DNA of 58,925 bases from Labrys sp. WJW (GCF_001676615.1 NZ_LYXZ01000079.1:1-58925), one strand, 5' to 3'. Numbered from the stretch's first letter, positions 49,241 through 58,477 are shown. Notes: generated from the letters alone by a model not told the origin. Numbers and translations are program-made.

Positions 49241-49294
49241 CTATCCATGTTCAGCTCGATTTCCATGCTCAACTCGCTCCCCATGCTCAACTCG
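49241..49294. repeat. Three 18-bp tandem repeats across the mlaF stop codon
   Basis: On the minus strand AGAGCGAGTTGAGCATGG and GGAGCGAGTTGAGCATGG are followed by the diverged AAATCGAGCTGAACATGG. The first copy contains the ATPase stop codon. They fill most of the gap before the MCE gene. Confidence 0.75.
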
Positions 49295-50093
49295 CTCTCT
49301 TGGCGCCGTTGCTGGCGGTCGCCAGGGCGGCACGGGCACGCGGGCCGTGAAAATAGGCGCGCAGCCAGGGATGTTCGGAAGCGAGCATGGTCTCCATCGG
49401 GCCTTGGGCCAACACGCGTCCCTCGCCGATCGCCACGATGCGATCGCAGATCGCATGGAGGCTGTCGAGGTCGTGCGTCACCATATAGACGGTCAGCCCG
49501 AGTGTCTGCCTGAGCGTGGCGATCAACTCGTCGAATTCACCGGCGCCGATCGGATCGAGGCCGGAGGTCGGTTCGTCCAGGAAAACCAGGTCCGGGTCGA
49601 GGGCCAGGGCCCGTGCCAGCGCCGCACGCTTGATCATGCCGCCCGAGAGCTCCGAGGGACGCTTGTCGGCGGCATCGGGTTTGAGGCCCACCAGCGCGAT
49701 CTTCAGCATGGCCAGTTCGTCCAGCAGCTTGGGCGAGAGCTTGAGATATTCGCGCATCGGCACCTGGATGTTCTGCTTCACCGTCAGGGAGGAGAACAGT
49801 GCGCCTTGCTGGAACAGCACGCCCCAGCGCCGGGCGATGCGCTGCTGTTCGCGCGGACGCAAATTGAGATAGTCCAGGCCGAAGACCTCGATCTGCCCGG
49901 AGTGGAGCGGTGCCAGGCCGATGATGGTGCGCATCAGCACCGATTTGCCGGTGCCCGAAGCGCCGACCACGCCCAGGATCTCGCCGCGATAGACGTCCAG
50001 GCTGAGGCCGTCGAGGATGAAACGGGGTCCGAAGTTCACGCGCACGTCGTGGGCGGAGATGATGATTTCGCGGGATTGGTCTGGGGGTGCCAT
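49287..50093 (-). CDS. mlaF: MlaF/LinL-like ABC transporter ATPase
   Basis: A 268-residue ATP-binding subunit. Walker A is VGASGTGKSVLM, the signature is LSGGMIKRAALARAL, and Walker B is DPDLVFLDEPTSGLDP, followed by the H-loop (VTHDL). The motif GGMIKRAALARA is typical for MCE-associated ATPases. It starts two bases after the permease stop codon, so translation is coupled. It powers the lipid transporter from the cytoplasm. Confidence 0.93.
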   Translation of the reverse strand: MAPPDQSREIIISAHDVRVNFGPRFILDGLSLDVYRGEILGVVGASGTGKSVLMRTIIGLAPLHSGQIEVFGLDYLNLRPREQQRIARRWGVLFQQGALFSSLTVKQNIQVPMREYLKLSPKLLDELAMLKIALVGLKPDAADKRPSELSGGMIKRAALARALALDPDLVFLDEPTSGLDPIGAGEFDELIATLRQTLGLTVYMVTHDLDSLHAICDRIVAIGEGRVLAQGPMETMLASEHPWLRAYFHGPRARAALATASNGAKRAS

Positions 50094-50095
50094 GG

Positions 50096-51238
50096 TCAGA
50101 AACTGATCGATGCGAAGAAAATGGCGAAGACGCCATCGACCACGATGACGATGAACATGGATTTGACCACCGAGGCCGTGGTCTGGCGCCCGAGCGATTC
50201 AGCCGATCCCTGTACCTTGAAACCTTCGACGCAGGCGGTGATGCCGATCATCAGCGCCATGACGGGCGCTTTGATCAGGCCGACGAGGAAAGTGTGCATT
50301 GTCATCGAATCCCGCAGGTTCTGCAGGAAGGTGGTGGGCGTGATGCCGCCATAGCCCCAGGCCACCAGCGCGCCGCCGAACATGCCTGCCATCGCGGCCA
50401 GGAAGGTCAGCATCGGCAACGAAATGATCAAGGCGAGGATCCGGGGGATGACCAGGACTTCCATGGGATCGATGCCCATGACGTGCATGGCATCGATCTC
50501 CTCGCGCATCTTCATCGAGCCGAGTTCCGCCGTGATCGCCGAACCCGAGCGGCCGGCCACCATGATGGCCGCAAGCAGGAGGCCGACTTCCCGGAACATC
50601 AGCACGGCCAGGGTGTACACCACCAGCAGCGTGGCGCCGTAATAGCTCAGCTGCAGGATCATCTGCTGCGCGAGAATGGCGCCGACGAGAAAGGAGATCA
50701 GCGCGATGATCGGCACGCCGCGCAGGCCGATCAATTCGATCTGATTCACCACGGCGGCCCAGCGAAAGCGTGTACGCGCCGTGAGCAGGCGCCCGATCGC
50801 GCGCATGGTTTCGCCGAGAAAGACGTTCATGTTCACGGCGTCGTGCACGATTCGGCGCATCGACTGGCCGAGATCGGCCAGGAGTTCGATGAGATGATGC
50901 GCTTCCGGCGGCTGAGGGGGCGACGTAATGTTCTGGGCCGCGATCTCCGCCAGCAGGATCGCCTGCGCCTCGGTGGCATTGGTGATCTCGAGCGTGGAGT
51001 TGCGCGCGCCGAAGGCTGCCCGGATATTCTCGATGACGACCCCGCCGAGCGTGTCGAGCTGCGAGACGCCCGACAGATCGAACTCCACCACGGTATTGGC
51101 CGGGGCGGCCTTGATCATGATCGCAGAGAGTTTTTCCAGATGCCGCGAATTGCGTGCGACCCAGGCGCCTGTTGGCGCCAGCCGAGCGGGACCCGTCTGG
51201 GTCAGATCGCTATTGTCTATGTCCTGTTCGGGCTTCAA
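50096..51238 (-). CDS. mlaE: MlaE/LinK-like permease with N-terminal STAS domain
   Basis: A 380-residue permease, first gene of the operon. Residues 1-115 are a STAS domain (VVEFDLSGVSQLDTLGGVVIENI), corresponding to MlaB fused to the permease. The remainder is the five-helix MlaE domain with GVPIIALISFLVGAILAQQ, AGRSGSAITAELGSMKMREEIDAM and the final VDGVFAIFFASISF. The start is TTG 51238; no upstream ATG is in frame before a stop, and a later start would cut into the STAS domain. Confidence 0.9.
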   Translation of the reverse strand: MKPEQDIDNSDLTQTGPARLAPTGAWVARNSRHLEKLSAIMIKAAPANTVVEFDLSGVSQLDTLGGVVIENIRAAFGARNSTLEITNATEAQAILLAEIAAQNITSPPQPPEAHHLIELLADLGQSMRRIVHDAVNMNVFLGETMRAIGRLLTARTRFRWAAVVNQIELIGLRGVPIIALISFLVGAILAQQMILQLSYYGATLLVVYTLAVLMFREVGLLLAAIMVAGRSGSAITAELGSMKMREEIDAMHVMGIDPMEVLVIPRILALIISLPMLTFLAAMAGMFGGALVAWGYGGITPTTFLQNLRDSMTMHTFLVGLIKAPVMALMIGITACVEGFKVQGSAESLGRQTTASVVKSMFIVIVVDGVFAIFFASISF

Positions 51239-51412
51239 GTTGCGAAACGGGCTCTTGCGGGGGAATCACTGGAGGCCATACTAATCTCTCAGGCATGATG
51301 CGCAAAAAGCCCTGTGCTGCTTTGCCAATATTTCTGTGCAGTCAATAGGATAGCGTGTGACGGCGCGACCCGGCAACCACTGCGCGCAGGTCTTCAGGAA
51401 GGTCGCTGCCCC

Positions 51413-52420
51413 ATGCAGATCGAAAAGCCCTATCTGATGTTTGTTGGCGACGTGGCCGACCAGCTTGCCGCCAAGACCGCGGTAGGCATCGTCGACTGGC
51501 GCAGGGACTGGTGCCTCGGCCAGTTGCGGCTGCCGGGGTGCCGGGCGGATCTGGGGCTGGAGGACCTCGGCATTGGCGAGGGTGTCCGGCGTGGCGCCCG
51601 GACGCTGGTGATCGGCGTGGTCAATGCCGGCGGCGTCCTGCCGGAGCATTGGATCAGCGTCATCGTCGAGGCCCTGGAAGCCGGGCTGGACGTCGCCTCG
51701 GGCCTGCATCGCCGACTGGAGGAATTTCCGCAAATTGCCGAAGCCGCCCGGCGCCATGGCCGGCAGCTCCACGACGTGCGCATCCCGGGCCAGAGTTTCG
51801 CCACCGGAAAGGGCACCAAGCGCAGCGGCTTGCGGCTGCTCACCGTCGGTACCGATTGTTCGGTGGGCAAGAAATATACCGCCCTTGCCCTGGAACGGGA
51901 GATGCAAGCCCAGGGCCTCGATGCCGATTTCCGAGCCACGGGGCAGACCGGCATCCTGATTTCCGGACGCGGCGTGGCCGTGGATGCGGTGGTGGCCGAT
52001 TTCATTTCCGGCGCCGCCGAATGGATCAGCCCCGATGCCGACCCTCGTCATTGGGACGTGATCGAGGGGCAGGGCAGCCTGTTCCATCCCTCCTTTGCCG
52101 GCGTGACCCTCGGGTTGCTGCATGGCGCCCAGCCCGATGCCTTCGTCGTCTGCCACGAGCCGACCCGCAGGACCATGCGCGGCGTGCCGGCCGCGCTGCC
52201 GAGCATCCGTGCCGTCATCGACGCCACCATCGCCAATGGCCGCCTCACCAATCCCGGCATTCAATGTGTCGGCATCGCGGTCAACACCCAGGCGCTGGAC
52301 GAGGCGGCGGCGCGGGCCTGCCTGGCCGAGATCGCCGAAGCCGAGGGGCTGCCGACGACGGACCCTGTCAGGTTTGGCGTCGCCGACATCGTCAAGCGGC
52401 TGAGAGAGGTGTTTGGCTGA
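51413..52420 (+). CDS. dgcN: D-glutamate N-acetyltransferase (DUF1611)
   Basis: A 335-residue DUF1611 protein. The N-terminal domain (PYLMFVGDVADQLAAKTAVGIVDW) is followed by a P-loop domain with VGTDCSVGKKYTALAL in place of a classic Walker A, then GQTGILISGRG and VIEGQGSLFHPSFAGVTLGLLHGAQPDA. The family has been shown to acetylate D-glutamate (DgcN), after which DgcA converts the product to N-acetyl-L-glutamate. AGGAAGG precedes ATG 51413. It is divergent from the lipid transporter and separated from dgcA by 7 kb. Confidence 0.82.
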   Translation: MQIEKPYLMFVGDVADQLAAKTAVGIVDWRRDWCLGQLRLPGCRADLGLEDLGIGEGVRRGARTLVIGVVNAGGVLPEHWISVIVEALEAGLDVASGLHRRLEEFPQIAEAARRHGRQLHDVRIPGQSFATGKGTKRSGLRLLTVGTDCSVGKKYTALALEREMQAQGLDADFRATGQTGILISGRGVAVDAVVADFISGAAEWISPDADPRHWDVIEGQGSLFHPSFAGVTLGLLHGAQPDAFVVCHEPTRRTMRGVPAALPSIRAVIDATIANGRLTNPGIQCVGIAVNTQALDEAAARACLAEIAEAEGLPTTDPVRFGVADIVKRLREVFG

Positions 52421-52470
52421 TCGAAGCCCATCGGGGCGACGAACCTCCGGATAGTTAGGAAGATTTCACG

Positions 52471-53157
52471 ATGAACTATGTCATTGAACCAGCGCCGCAG
52501 CCCTTCGTGGCAGTCGCCGGCGAAACCGGGACCTTTCCGGTGCGCCGCATCTGGTGTGTCGGGCGCAACTATGCCGATCATGCCCGGGAGATGGGAGCCG
52601 ATCCCACGCGTGAGCCACCCTTCTTCTTCGCCAAGCCGGCCGATGCCGTCAATCCCGGCGGCTTGCTGCCGTTTCCGAGCCAGACCTCTGACCTGCACCA
52701 TGAGATCGAACTGGTGGTCGCTATCGGACGGGGCGGGCGGGACATTCCAGTCGAACGGGCTCTCGAACATGTCTATGGCTATGCCGTCGGCCTCGACATG
52801 ACGCGCCGGGACATCCAGGCCGAGGCGAAGAAGCTTTCAAGGCCCTGGGAGCTTGCCAAGGGCTTCGACCAATCATGCCCGATCAGTGCCATCGTGCCCG
52901 CCGCGCACATCGGCCACCCCGACAGGGGCAGGATCGAGGTGACGGTCAACGGCAAGGTGCAGCAGTCAGGCGATCTGTCGCAGATGATCTGGTCGGTGCC
53001 GGAGGCTATCGCCTATCTGTCGCGCTATGTGGCGCTGGCGCCCGGCGATCTCCTGATGACCGGCACGCCGGCCGGCGTCAGCTCGGTGAAGCCCGGCGAC
53101 ACGCTGCACGGCCGTTGCGAAGGGGTCGGTGAGATCACGGTGAGCTACGGGAGATAA
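52471..53157 (+). CDS. Fumarylacetoacetate hydrolase family protein (fumarylpyruvate hydrolase-like)
   Basis: A 228-residue compact FAH enzyme. The motifs are IWCVGRNYADHAREMG, FFFAKPADAV, HHEIELVVAIG (metal-binding Glu residues), GYAVGLDMTRRDIQ and LLMTGTPAGVSSVKPGD. The short form with RRDIQxExKKxxRPW resembles fumarylpyruvate/acylpyruvate hydrolases of gentisate pathways, including oxaloacetate decarboxylase homologues. It lies 50 bases after dgcN in the same direction and may be co-transcribed. Confidence 0.88.
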   Translation: MNYVIEPAPQPFVAVAGETGTFPVRRIWCVGRNYADHAREMGADPTREPPFFFAKPADAVNPGGLLPFPSQTSDLHHEIELVVAIGRGGRDIPVERALEHVYGYAVGLDMTRRDIQAEAKKLSRPWELAKGFDQSCPISAIVPAAHIGHPDRGRIEVTVNGKVQQSGDLSQMIWSVPEAIAYLSRYVALAPGDLLMTGTPAGVSSVKPGDTLHGRCEGVGEITVSYGR

Positions 53158-53213
53158 TCGAGCAGGACGGCAGCTTTTTTGCCGGAAATTTCCAGTGACA
53201 ATCCGAACAGGAC

Positions 53214-53241
53214 TGTGATCGCCGGGGCCGCAGCGATCACA
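53214..53241. repeat. Inverted repeat before L,D-transpeptidase gene
   Basis: Perfect 9-base arms TGTGATCGC/GCGATCACA with a 10-base loop. It lies 58 bases before the transpeptidase start. There is no T-run on the plus strand, so it may be an operator or RNA hairpin. Confidence 0.45.
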
Positions 53242-53298
53242 AAACTGCCGAAAAGGCCTGCGATTGCTTCGTGGGTTCAAGCAAGTGATTGAGTTGGA

Positions 53299-54258
53299 AT
53301 GACGACGCGCATGGTCGGTATTGGCGTTTCGGTGCTTGCGCTGGCGGGGGCTTTCACGGCTTTGCCTGCGGTGCTTGATCGCTCGGGGCTCCCTCCGCCG
53401 TTCAAGCAGGAAAAGCCAGCGGTCTTTGCTGCCCTTCCGGTCGGGATTCCATTCGAACAGCGCCACCTTCAAGCCGTACCGATGTCGGTTCGATCGGTGA
53501 TGGCAAGAGAAGGCATGAAGAGCATCGACCCGGTGCTGATCCGCATCTTCAAGGCCGAGAGCGAACTCGAAATCTGGAAGAAAGGCGGGGATGGGCGCTT
53601 TTCCCTTTTGAAGACCTGGCCCATCTGTACCTGGTCCGGCGAACTCGGACGCAAGAAGCGAGAAGGTGATCGTCAATCGCCGGAAGGGTTCTACACCCTG
53701 ACCAAAAACTCGCTCAATCCGCGCTCCTCCTATTACCTTTCCTTCAATCTCGGTTTTCCCAACGCGCTTGAGCGCTCCCTTGGCTATACCGGTTCGGCGC
53801 TGATGGTGCATGGCGCGTGCCGTTCCGTCGGCTGCTACGCCATGACGGATGGCGGCATCAACGAAATCTACCCGCTGGTGCGTGATGCCCTGGAGGCCGG
53901 ACAGGAAACCATTCAGGTGCAGGCTTTTCCTTTCCGTATGCATGCCCGGAACATGGAAGCCAATGCAAATGGCCCGGACCGGGCCTTCTGGCAGAATCTC
54001 AAGGAAGGGTATGATCATTTCGAAGCCACGCGACGCGAACCGACCGTGGCGAGTTGCGGCGGGCGCTATGTCTTCAACGCCCGTAGCACGCTTCCCTTTG
54101 AGCCGGCAAAGCCGTGCCCTTCGCTGACCGTCTCTCCCAACACGCTCGCTGCTGTTGCAGAGTACCGGGCCAGAGACGAGGCGGATTTTACCCAGGTGGT
54201 GGCCGAAGCCACACCGAGCTGGCGCCGCTGGCTGACTCGATTGGGAATCAGCCTCTGA
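53299..54258 (+). CDS. YafK-type L,D-transpeptidase
   Basis: A 319-residue exported protein. An N-terminal hydrophobic segment (MVGIGVSVLALAGAFTALPAV) directs export. The YkuD domain spans about 80-215 and carries the catalytic motif MVHGACRSVGCYAMTD (His171, Cys179). The pattern RIFKAESELEIW...LLKTWPICTWSGELGRKKREGDRQSPEGFY is typical of the YafK branch. It probably modifies or crosslinks peptidoglycan; in Hyphomicrobiales, L,D-transpeptidases are important for polar growth. The C-terminal 100 residues have no recognised domain. Confidence 0.9.
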   Translation: MTTRMVGIGVSVLALAGAFTALPAVLDRSGLPPPFKQEKPAVFAALPVGIPFEQRHLQAVPMSVRSVMAREGMKSIDPVLIRIFKAESELEIWKKGGDGRFSLLKTWPICTWSGELGRKKREGDRQSPEGFYTLTKNSLNPRSSYYLSFNLGFPNALERSLGYTGSALMVHGACRSVGCYAMTDGGINEIYPLVRDALEAGQETIQVQAFPFRMHARNMEANANGPDRAFWQNLKEGYDHFEATRREPTVASCGGRYVFNARSTLPFEPAKPCPSLTVSPNTLAAVAEYRARDEADFTQVVAEATPSWRRWLTRLGISL

Positions 54259-54273
54259 TCTCGGCAGAGGACG

Positions 54274-55155
54274 CTACTTCAACGGCAGGTTCACCGCCGT
54301 CAGCCATTCGGAAGGCGGCGCACTGCGGGGATCGTTGAGATATTCCTCGAAGCAGGGCGCATCGCCCGGCTGACGCCCGGAATGCGGCAGCCAGCTATGA
54401 TAGAGAAAGGCATAGGCGACATCGAGATCGGCATAGGGACCTTTGTGCACCAGCCGTGCCACCGGACCGCCACCAACCTCGCGCCAGACCATGTCCGGGC
54501 CGAGCGGGCTGTCTTCCGGCACCGCTAGGCCTGCCTCCGAGCGCAGCTCTGCGACGGGCTTGCTGTCGGGATCGTCGTAATAGATGCCGATCATCCGCAC
54601 GCCCGGGCGCAGCAGGCCGTGTCCGCCTGCCCAGGCAAACAGGCGCTCGAAACTGGCACCGATCTTCTGGTAATCGCCGTGATGGGGCAAAGTCACCAGC
54701 CTGAGGTTGGGCACGGTCTCGATGGTGACATCGTAATGCAGGGCGGAGCGCAACGCGGTCGCACGGGTCATGGCTTGTGATCCTGATTGCGGGGATACCG
54801 GGCGCAGATCCTGCCCGGCGCGCCGATAGGCGGCCGGTGGCGAGCCATAGGAGGCCGCAAAAGCGCGGGTGAAGGCCGCCACCGATCCGTAGCCTGCCCG
54901 GCTGGCGATGCGGGCCAGCGCGTGCCGGGAGCGGTTGAGCTCGACGGCAGCGCGATGGAGGCGCAGCCGCCGCACAGCCTCTGCCACGGTTTCTCCCGTG
55001 ACCGCGACGAAGACGCGGTGGAAGTGGTAGGGCGAGAAGCAGGCTATGTCGCTGAGATCGTCGAGTTCGAGCCGGTCGTCGAGGTGCTCGGCGATATGGC
55101 TCATCACCCGCTCGATGCGAGCGGCATAGGCGAGGCTGGTTTCGTGTCGGGTCAT
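54274..55155 (-). CDS. AraC family regulator with GyrI-like effector domain
   Basis: A 293-residue regulator. The AraC helix-turn-helix is N-terminal (MSHIAEHLDDRLELDDLSDIACFSPYHFHRVFVAVTGETVAEAVRRLRL). The C-terminal 150 residues are a GyrI/SbmC-like small-molecule domain (NLRLVTLPHHGDYQKIGASFERLFAWA, then YADLDVAYAFLYHSWLPHSGRQPGDAPCFEEYLNDP). This order is that of Rob and related multidrug-type regulators. Probably binds a hydrophobic ligand; the targets are unknown. Confidence 0.92.
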   Translation of the reverse strand: MTRHETSLAYAARIERVMSHIAEHLDDRLELDDLSDIACFSPYHFHRVFVAVTGETVAEAVRRLRLHRAAVELNRSRHALARIASRAGYGSVAAFTRAFAASYGSPPAAYRRAGQDLRPVSPQSGSQAMTRATALRSALHYDVTIETVPNLRLVTLPHHGDYQKIGASFERLFAWAGGHGLLRPGVRMIGIYYDDPDSKPVAELRSEAGLAVPEDSPLGPDMVWREVGGGPVARLVHKGPYADLDVAYAFLYHSWLPHSGRQPGDAPCFEEYLNDPRSAPPSEWLTAVNLPLK

Positions 55156-55253
55156 GATCTGTCTCCGGTGGCTTCACCCTAGCTGCGCTGATTTGATCAT
55201 GATTGCGGAGTTGACGAGGGCATGCGCTTCGTTGACTTTGGTCAGCCTTGCTG

Positions 55254-55360
55254 CCCTAGAGCAAAGCGCGTTTAGACGGAAACGCCGCATTGCTCTCACT
55301 CTTTGATTGGACGCGTCTTTGCGATTCCTGGCGATTCCGCCAAATCGCAAAACGCTTTAG
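55254..55360 (-). repeat. Dispersed element, family C copy 2
   Basis: The reverse complement aligns with 11738-11840 across about 105 bases, beginning AAAGCGTTTTGCGATTT and ending AACGCGCTTTGCTCTAGGG. It lies in the divergent region before the reductase gene. Confidence 0.8.
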
Positions 55361-55391
55361 AAGCTGCTGTGAACCACCTATCGGACAGATC

Positions 55392-56423
55392 ATGACTGAG
55401 ATTATCAAGACCGACGTGCTCATCGTCGGCGCCGGGCCTGTCGGCCTGTTCTCCGTATTCGAACTCGGTCTGCTCGATATCAGGGTGCATGTGGTCGACA
55501 TTCTCGACAAGATCGGCGGCCAGTGCGCCGAGCTCTATCCGGAAAAGCCGATCTACGACATTCCCGGCTTCCCGATCGTGACGGGGCAGGAACTCGTCGA
55601 CAATCTGCTCAAGCAGATCGAGCCTTTCTCGCCGGTCTTCCATCTGTCGCGCATGATCTCGACGATCGAGCGCATCGGTGATCCCTTGTTCCGGGTTACC
55701 ACGGATGCCGGCGACGTCTTCGAGACGAAGACCGTGGTGATTGCCGCCGGCGGTGGTTCCTTCCAGCCCAAGAAGCCGCCGATCGAGGGCATCGAAGCCT
55801 ATGAGGGCAAGTCGGTCTCCTATGCCGTCAGGCAGATGGAAGCTTTCCGCGACCGCTCCGTGCTGATCGTCGGCGGCGGCGATTCCGCTCTCGACTGGAC
55901 GCTGAACCTGCAGCCCATCGCCAAGCGCGTGACGCTGATGCATCGCCGCGACGCGTTCCGGGCCGCCCCCCACTCGGTCGAGAAGATGCGGGCCCTGGCG
56001 GCAGAGGGGGCGATGGACCTGAAATTCGGGCAGGTCGTCGGCCTGGAAGGGGCGGAAGGGCAGCTTTCGGGGGCCGTGATCCGCGAGGATTCCGGCACTG
56101 TCTATACCTTGCCGGTGGAGCACCTGCTGCCCTTCTTCGGCCTGACCATGAAGCTCGGCCCGGTGTCGAGCTGGGGGCTCGATCTGCACAATGACGAATT
56201 GGTGCTTGTCTCCACCGAGACCTTCGAGACATCGCAGCCGGGCATTTTCGCCATCGGGGACATCAACTGGTATCCCGGCAAGCTCAAGCTGATCCTCTCC
56301 GGCTTCCATGAAGGCGCGTTGATGGCGCAGAAGGCTTTCCGCTATATCTACCCGGAGAAACGCCTGACCTTCCAATACACGACCTCATCGTCTTCCCTGC
56401 AAAAAAAACTCGGTGTGCTCTGA
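55392..56423 (+). CDS. Ferredoxin-NADP+ reductase, thioredoxin reductase-like
   Basis: A 343-residue flavoprotein of the TrxR-like FNR type. The FAD motif is VLIVGAGPVGLFSVFEL (GxGxxG at 13-18), then GGQCAELYPEKPIYDIPGFP, the second Rossmann motif VLIVGGGDSALDW and a C-terminal FAD motif with GIFAIGDINWYPGK. The CxxC disulphide of true thioredoxin reductase is absent, as expected for this FNR class. It passes electrons between NADPH and ferredoxins; the ferredoxin at 43005 is one possible partner. The start is ATG 55392. Confidence 0.92.
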   Translation: MTEIIKTDVLIVGAGPVGLFSVFELGLLDIRVHVVDILDKIGGQCAELYPEKPIYDIPGFPIVTGQELVDNLLKQIEPFSPVFHLSRMISTIERIGDPLFRVTTDAGDVFETKTVVIAAGGGSFQPKKPPIEGIEAYEGKSVSYAVRQMEAFRDRSVLIVGGGDSALDWTLNLQPIAKRVTLMHRRDAFRAAPHSVEKMRALAAEGAMDLKFGQVVGLEGAEGQLSGAVIREDSGTVYTLPVEHLLPFFGLTMKLGPVSSWGLDLHNDELVLVSTETFETSQPGIFAIGDINWYPGKLKLILSGFHEGALMAQKAFRYIYPEKRLTFQYTTSSSSLQKKLGVL

Positions 56424-56480
56424 ACTTTTTGGCATCCCAAGCGTTTGCAATTCGTCAGGGGGCCCTATATCGATTAGGTA

Positions 56481-56500
56481 CAGCCGTCCAAGGACGGCTG
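56481..56500. repeat. 20-bp palindrome between reductase and stress-protein genes
   Basis: CAGCCGTCCAAGGACGGCTG has perfect 9-base arms. It is followed by a weak T-containing stretch (GCTCTTTC), so it may stop transcription after the reductase, or be an operator. Confidence 0.4.
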
Positions 56501-56582
56501 GGGCGTGCTCTTTCAACTGAGGCGTGACGCCATAACGTCTATTCTGTTCTGTGCGTCAGCTCGGCCAACGGGAGTAGACAAG

Positions 56583-57107
56583 ATGTTCAAGTCGATCGTC
56601 GTTCCTGTCGATATTGCAGATCTGAAACTGGCCAGACTCGCCATCGACAGCGCAGTGAAACTTGCCGATACCGCCGGCGCGACGCTGACCCTGGTCCATG
56701 TCGTGCCGATCATGCCCCTGATGATGCTGGATACGGTGCCCGTGAGCTTTGAAGGCGAAGTCGCCGAAAAGGCCAAAGGCTCGCTTGCCGATCTTGCCCG
56801 TACGGTGTTGCTGCCGGGCGGCCAGGTGCAGAGCGTGGTGCGGATCGGTGGCATCTATCACGAAGTGCTGGCCATTGCCGAGGAACAGCAGGCCGATCTC
56901 GTGGTGGTCGGTTCTCACCAACCGAGCGTCGCGACCTATCTGCTCGGCTGCAATGCGAGCGCCATCGTGCGCCATTCCGGCTGCTCTGTGCTGGTCATTC
57001 GCGAGGAAAAACCACACGCCGAGGAAAGCACCGACGATGTCTCGCCGCATTTCGCCTCGGTCGATGATGCCATGCGGGCAGCGTGGGAAGCCGACAAGCT
57101 GCATTGA
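56583..57107 (+). CDS. Universal stress protein (UspA family)
   Basis: A 174-residue cytoplasmic USP. The N-terminal strand is MFKSIVVPVDIADLKLARLAI, and the nucleotide-binding loop is LVVVGSHQPSVATYLLGCNASAIVRHSGCSVLVIR, close to the ATP-binding GxxGx9G(S/T) pattern. A 30-residue charged C-terminal tail extends beyond the usual 145 residues. GGGAG precedes ATG 56583. Role in stress survival inferred from family only. Confidence 0.92.
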   Translation: MFKSIVVPVDIADLKLARLAIDSAVKLADTAGATLTLVHVVPIMPLMMLDTVPVSFEGEVAEKAKGSLADLARTVLLPGGQVQSVVRIGGIYHEVLAIAEEQQADLVVVGSHQPSVATYLLGCNASAIVRHSGCSVLVIREEKPHAEESTDDVSPHFASVDDAMRAAWEADKLH

Positions 57108-57220
57108 AGCGCGAGATAGCGCCGTTTCCTGAAAGGCACGGTGCTCCATCTGAAAAGGCGCAACGAGGCCGGGAAAGGCACGCTATTGCTATGGCCGGGC
57201 TCGTCCCTGCCTGCGGGCTT

Positions 57221-58477
57221 TCAGGCCCCGCAGGACGCCATGGCGTCGTCGAGCGTTTTCGAGGCGTCTTCGGTGGGGATGGCTTCCGACCGACCGACTG
57301 GCTCGCCGGCCTTGTTGAGCACGGCGACGGTGAGACTACCGCTTCTGCGCAAATCCCTGATATCCTTGGCAGCGAGCAGGGCGGCGACGCTCTGCTCGCC
57401 ATTGCCGGCCGCCTCTACGCTGTCGATCGCAACCTGACGCCCGGCAATCCTGAGCGCGCGCGCCGAGACGGCAGCGGCCCGCATGCGTTCGAGGTCGAGC
57501 GGCGCCAGGGCCTTGAAGGATAGTTCGAGCCGCGCCGTCTTGCTGTCGCGGCAGGCGAGGGCGACGCGGAACTGCTCGCTGGCAAATTCCGCGGTTGCCG
57601 GCAGGCCCACGGCTTGGATGAGGGTCCAGCGGCCGCGGCCGGGCGGCGGCGTGCCCGGCGAGGCCTTGAGCCCCACGCTCGGCTTGGCGACAGCGGCCAT
57701 TGGCTGGTCGTTCCCCCTGCCGGTGAGCAGGCTCGAGGTCGTAACGGGTTCATCGGAGGCCGGCAGCAGGGTCGTGGCGACCCCAACGGGGATCCACTGG
57801 CTTTCGGGCAGGACGTCGAGACTGTTGAAGGGGGTACGCAGGGTGGTGGTGAAGAATGCTTCGTTCACCCCCAGAGTCTTGACGAAGTCATAGACGCTGA
57901 CGACCTCGCGGCCGTAATCGCGCACGATCTGACCCATCTCGCGGGCATCGAAGCTCTCGCCATCGGTAAATTGCGGTGAGAACTGATGCACACCGACCTT
58001 CGAGCCCGGCACGACGAAGCGGGCCGTGCCGCCCAGCATCACCATGGTGCAGGCCGAGAAGCAGCCGGCCTGATTGAAGACCGGCTGGCCGCGCTGAAGG
58101 CGGGCCTGGCCGATAATGGTCGTCCATCCGGCCTTGCGGATGCGCCGCCCTATGATCAGGGCAGGCTGCACCTTACCGCCGATCGACTCGAAAGCCACGA
58201 TGACCTTCGGCGCATCGCCCGGTGGCAGTTGCCCGTCCGCCGGTTCCGCCGGCAGGACACCGCTCAGGCGGTTCTGCGAGAGGAAGACGGCGAAATTTCG
58301 CGAGGTTTCGTCGACGATCTGGCCCGAGGCGTTGATCACCACGCATCCCGGGCAGGATTTGCCGGAGGCAACGATATTGAACTGCATGGGCTGCGAATCG
58401 TCGCCTGCCTGAACCGTGCCGGTTGCTGCGAGCAGGGCGAGAACCGCGAGGCTGGCCGGTTTGCCCGGCCGTGGCAT
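57221..58477 (-). CDS. COG3904-like periplasmic protein with ClpP-type fold
   Basis: A 418-residue exported protein with signal peptide (MPRPGKPASLAVLALLAATGTVQA). The N-terminal 200 residues resemble COG3904, distant ClpP/crotonase-fold proteins: VIVAFESIGGKVQPALIIGRRIRKAG, then AGCFSACTMVMLGGTARFVVPGSKVGVHQF. Ser-Ala-Cys sits where the ClpP catalytic Ser lies, and His follows. The C-terminal half is unassigned. The start is uncertain: ATG 58477 begins the signal peptide, but no good ribosome binding site is seen; longer in-frame starts reach 58585. Divergent from the caspase-like gene. Confidence 0.7.
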   Translation of the reverse strand: MPRPGKPASLAVLALLAATGTVQAGDDSQPMQFNIVASGKSCPGCVVINASGQIVDETSRNFAVFLSQNRLSGVLPAEPADGQLPPGDAPKVIVAFESIGGKVQPALIIGRRIRKAGWTTIIGQARLQRGQPVFNQAGCFSACTMVMLGGTARFVVPGSKVGVHQFSPQFTDGESFDAREMGQIVRDYGREVVSVYDFVKTLGVNEAFFTTTLRTPFNSLDVLPESQWIPVGVATTLLPASDEPVTTSSLLTGRGNDQPMAAVAKPSVGLKASPGTPPPGRGRWTLIQAVGLPATAEFASEQFRVALACRDSKTARLELSFKALAPLDLERMRAAAVSARALRIAGRQVAIDSVEAAGNGEQSVAALLAAKDIRDLRRSGSLTVAVLNKAGEPVGRSEAIPTEDASKTLDDAMASCGA

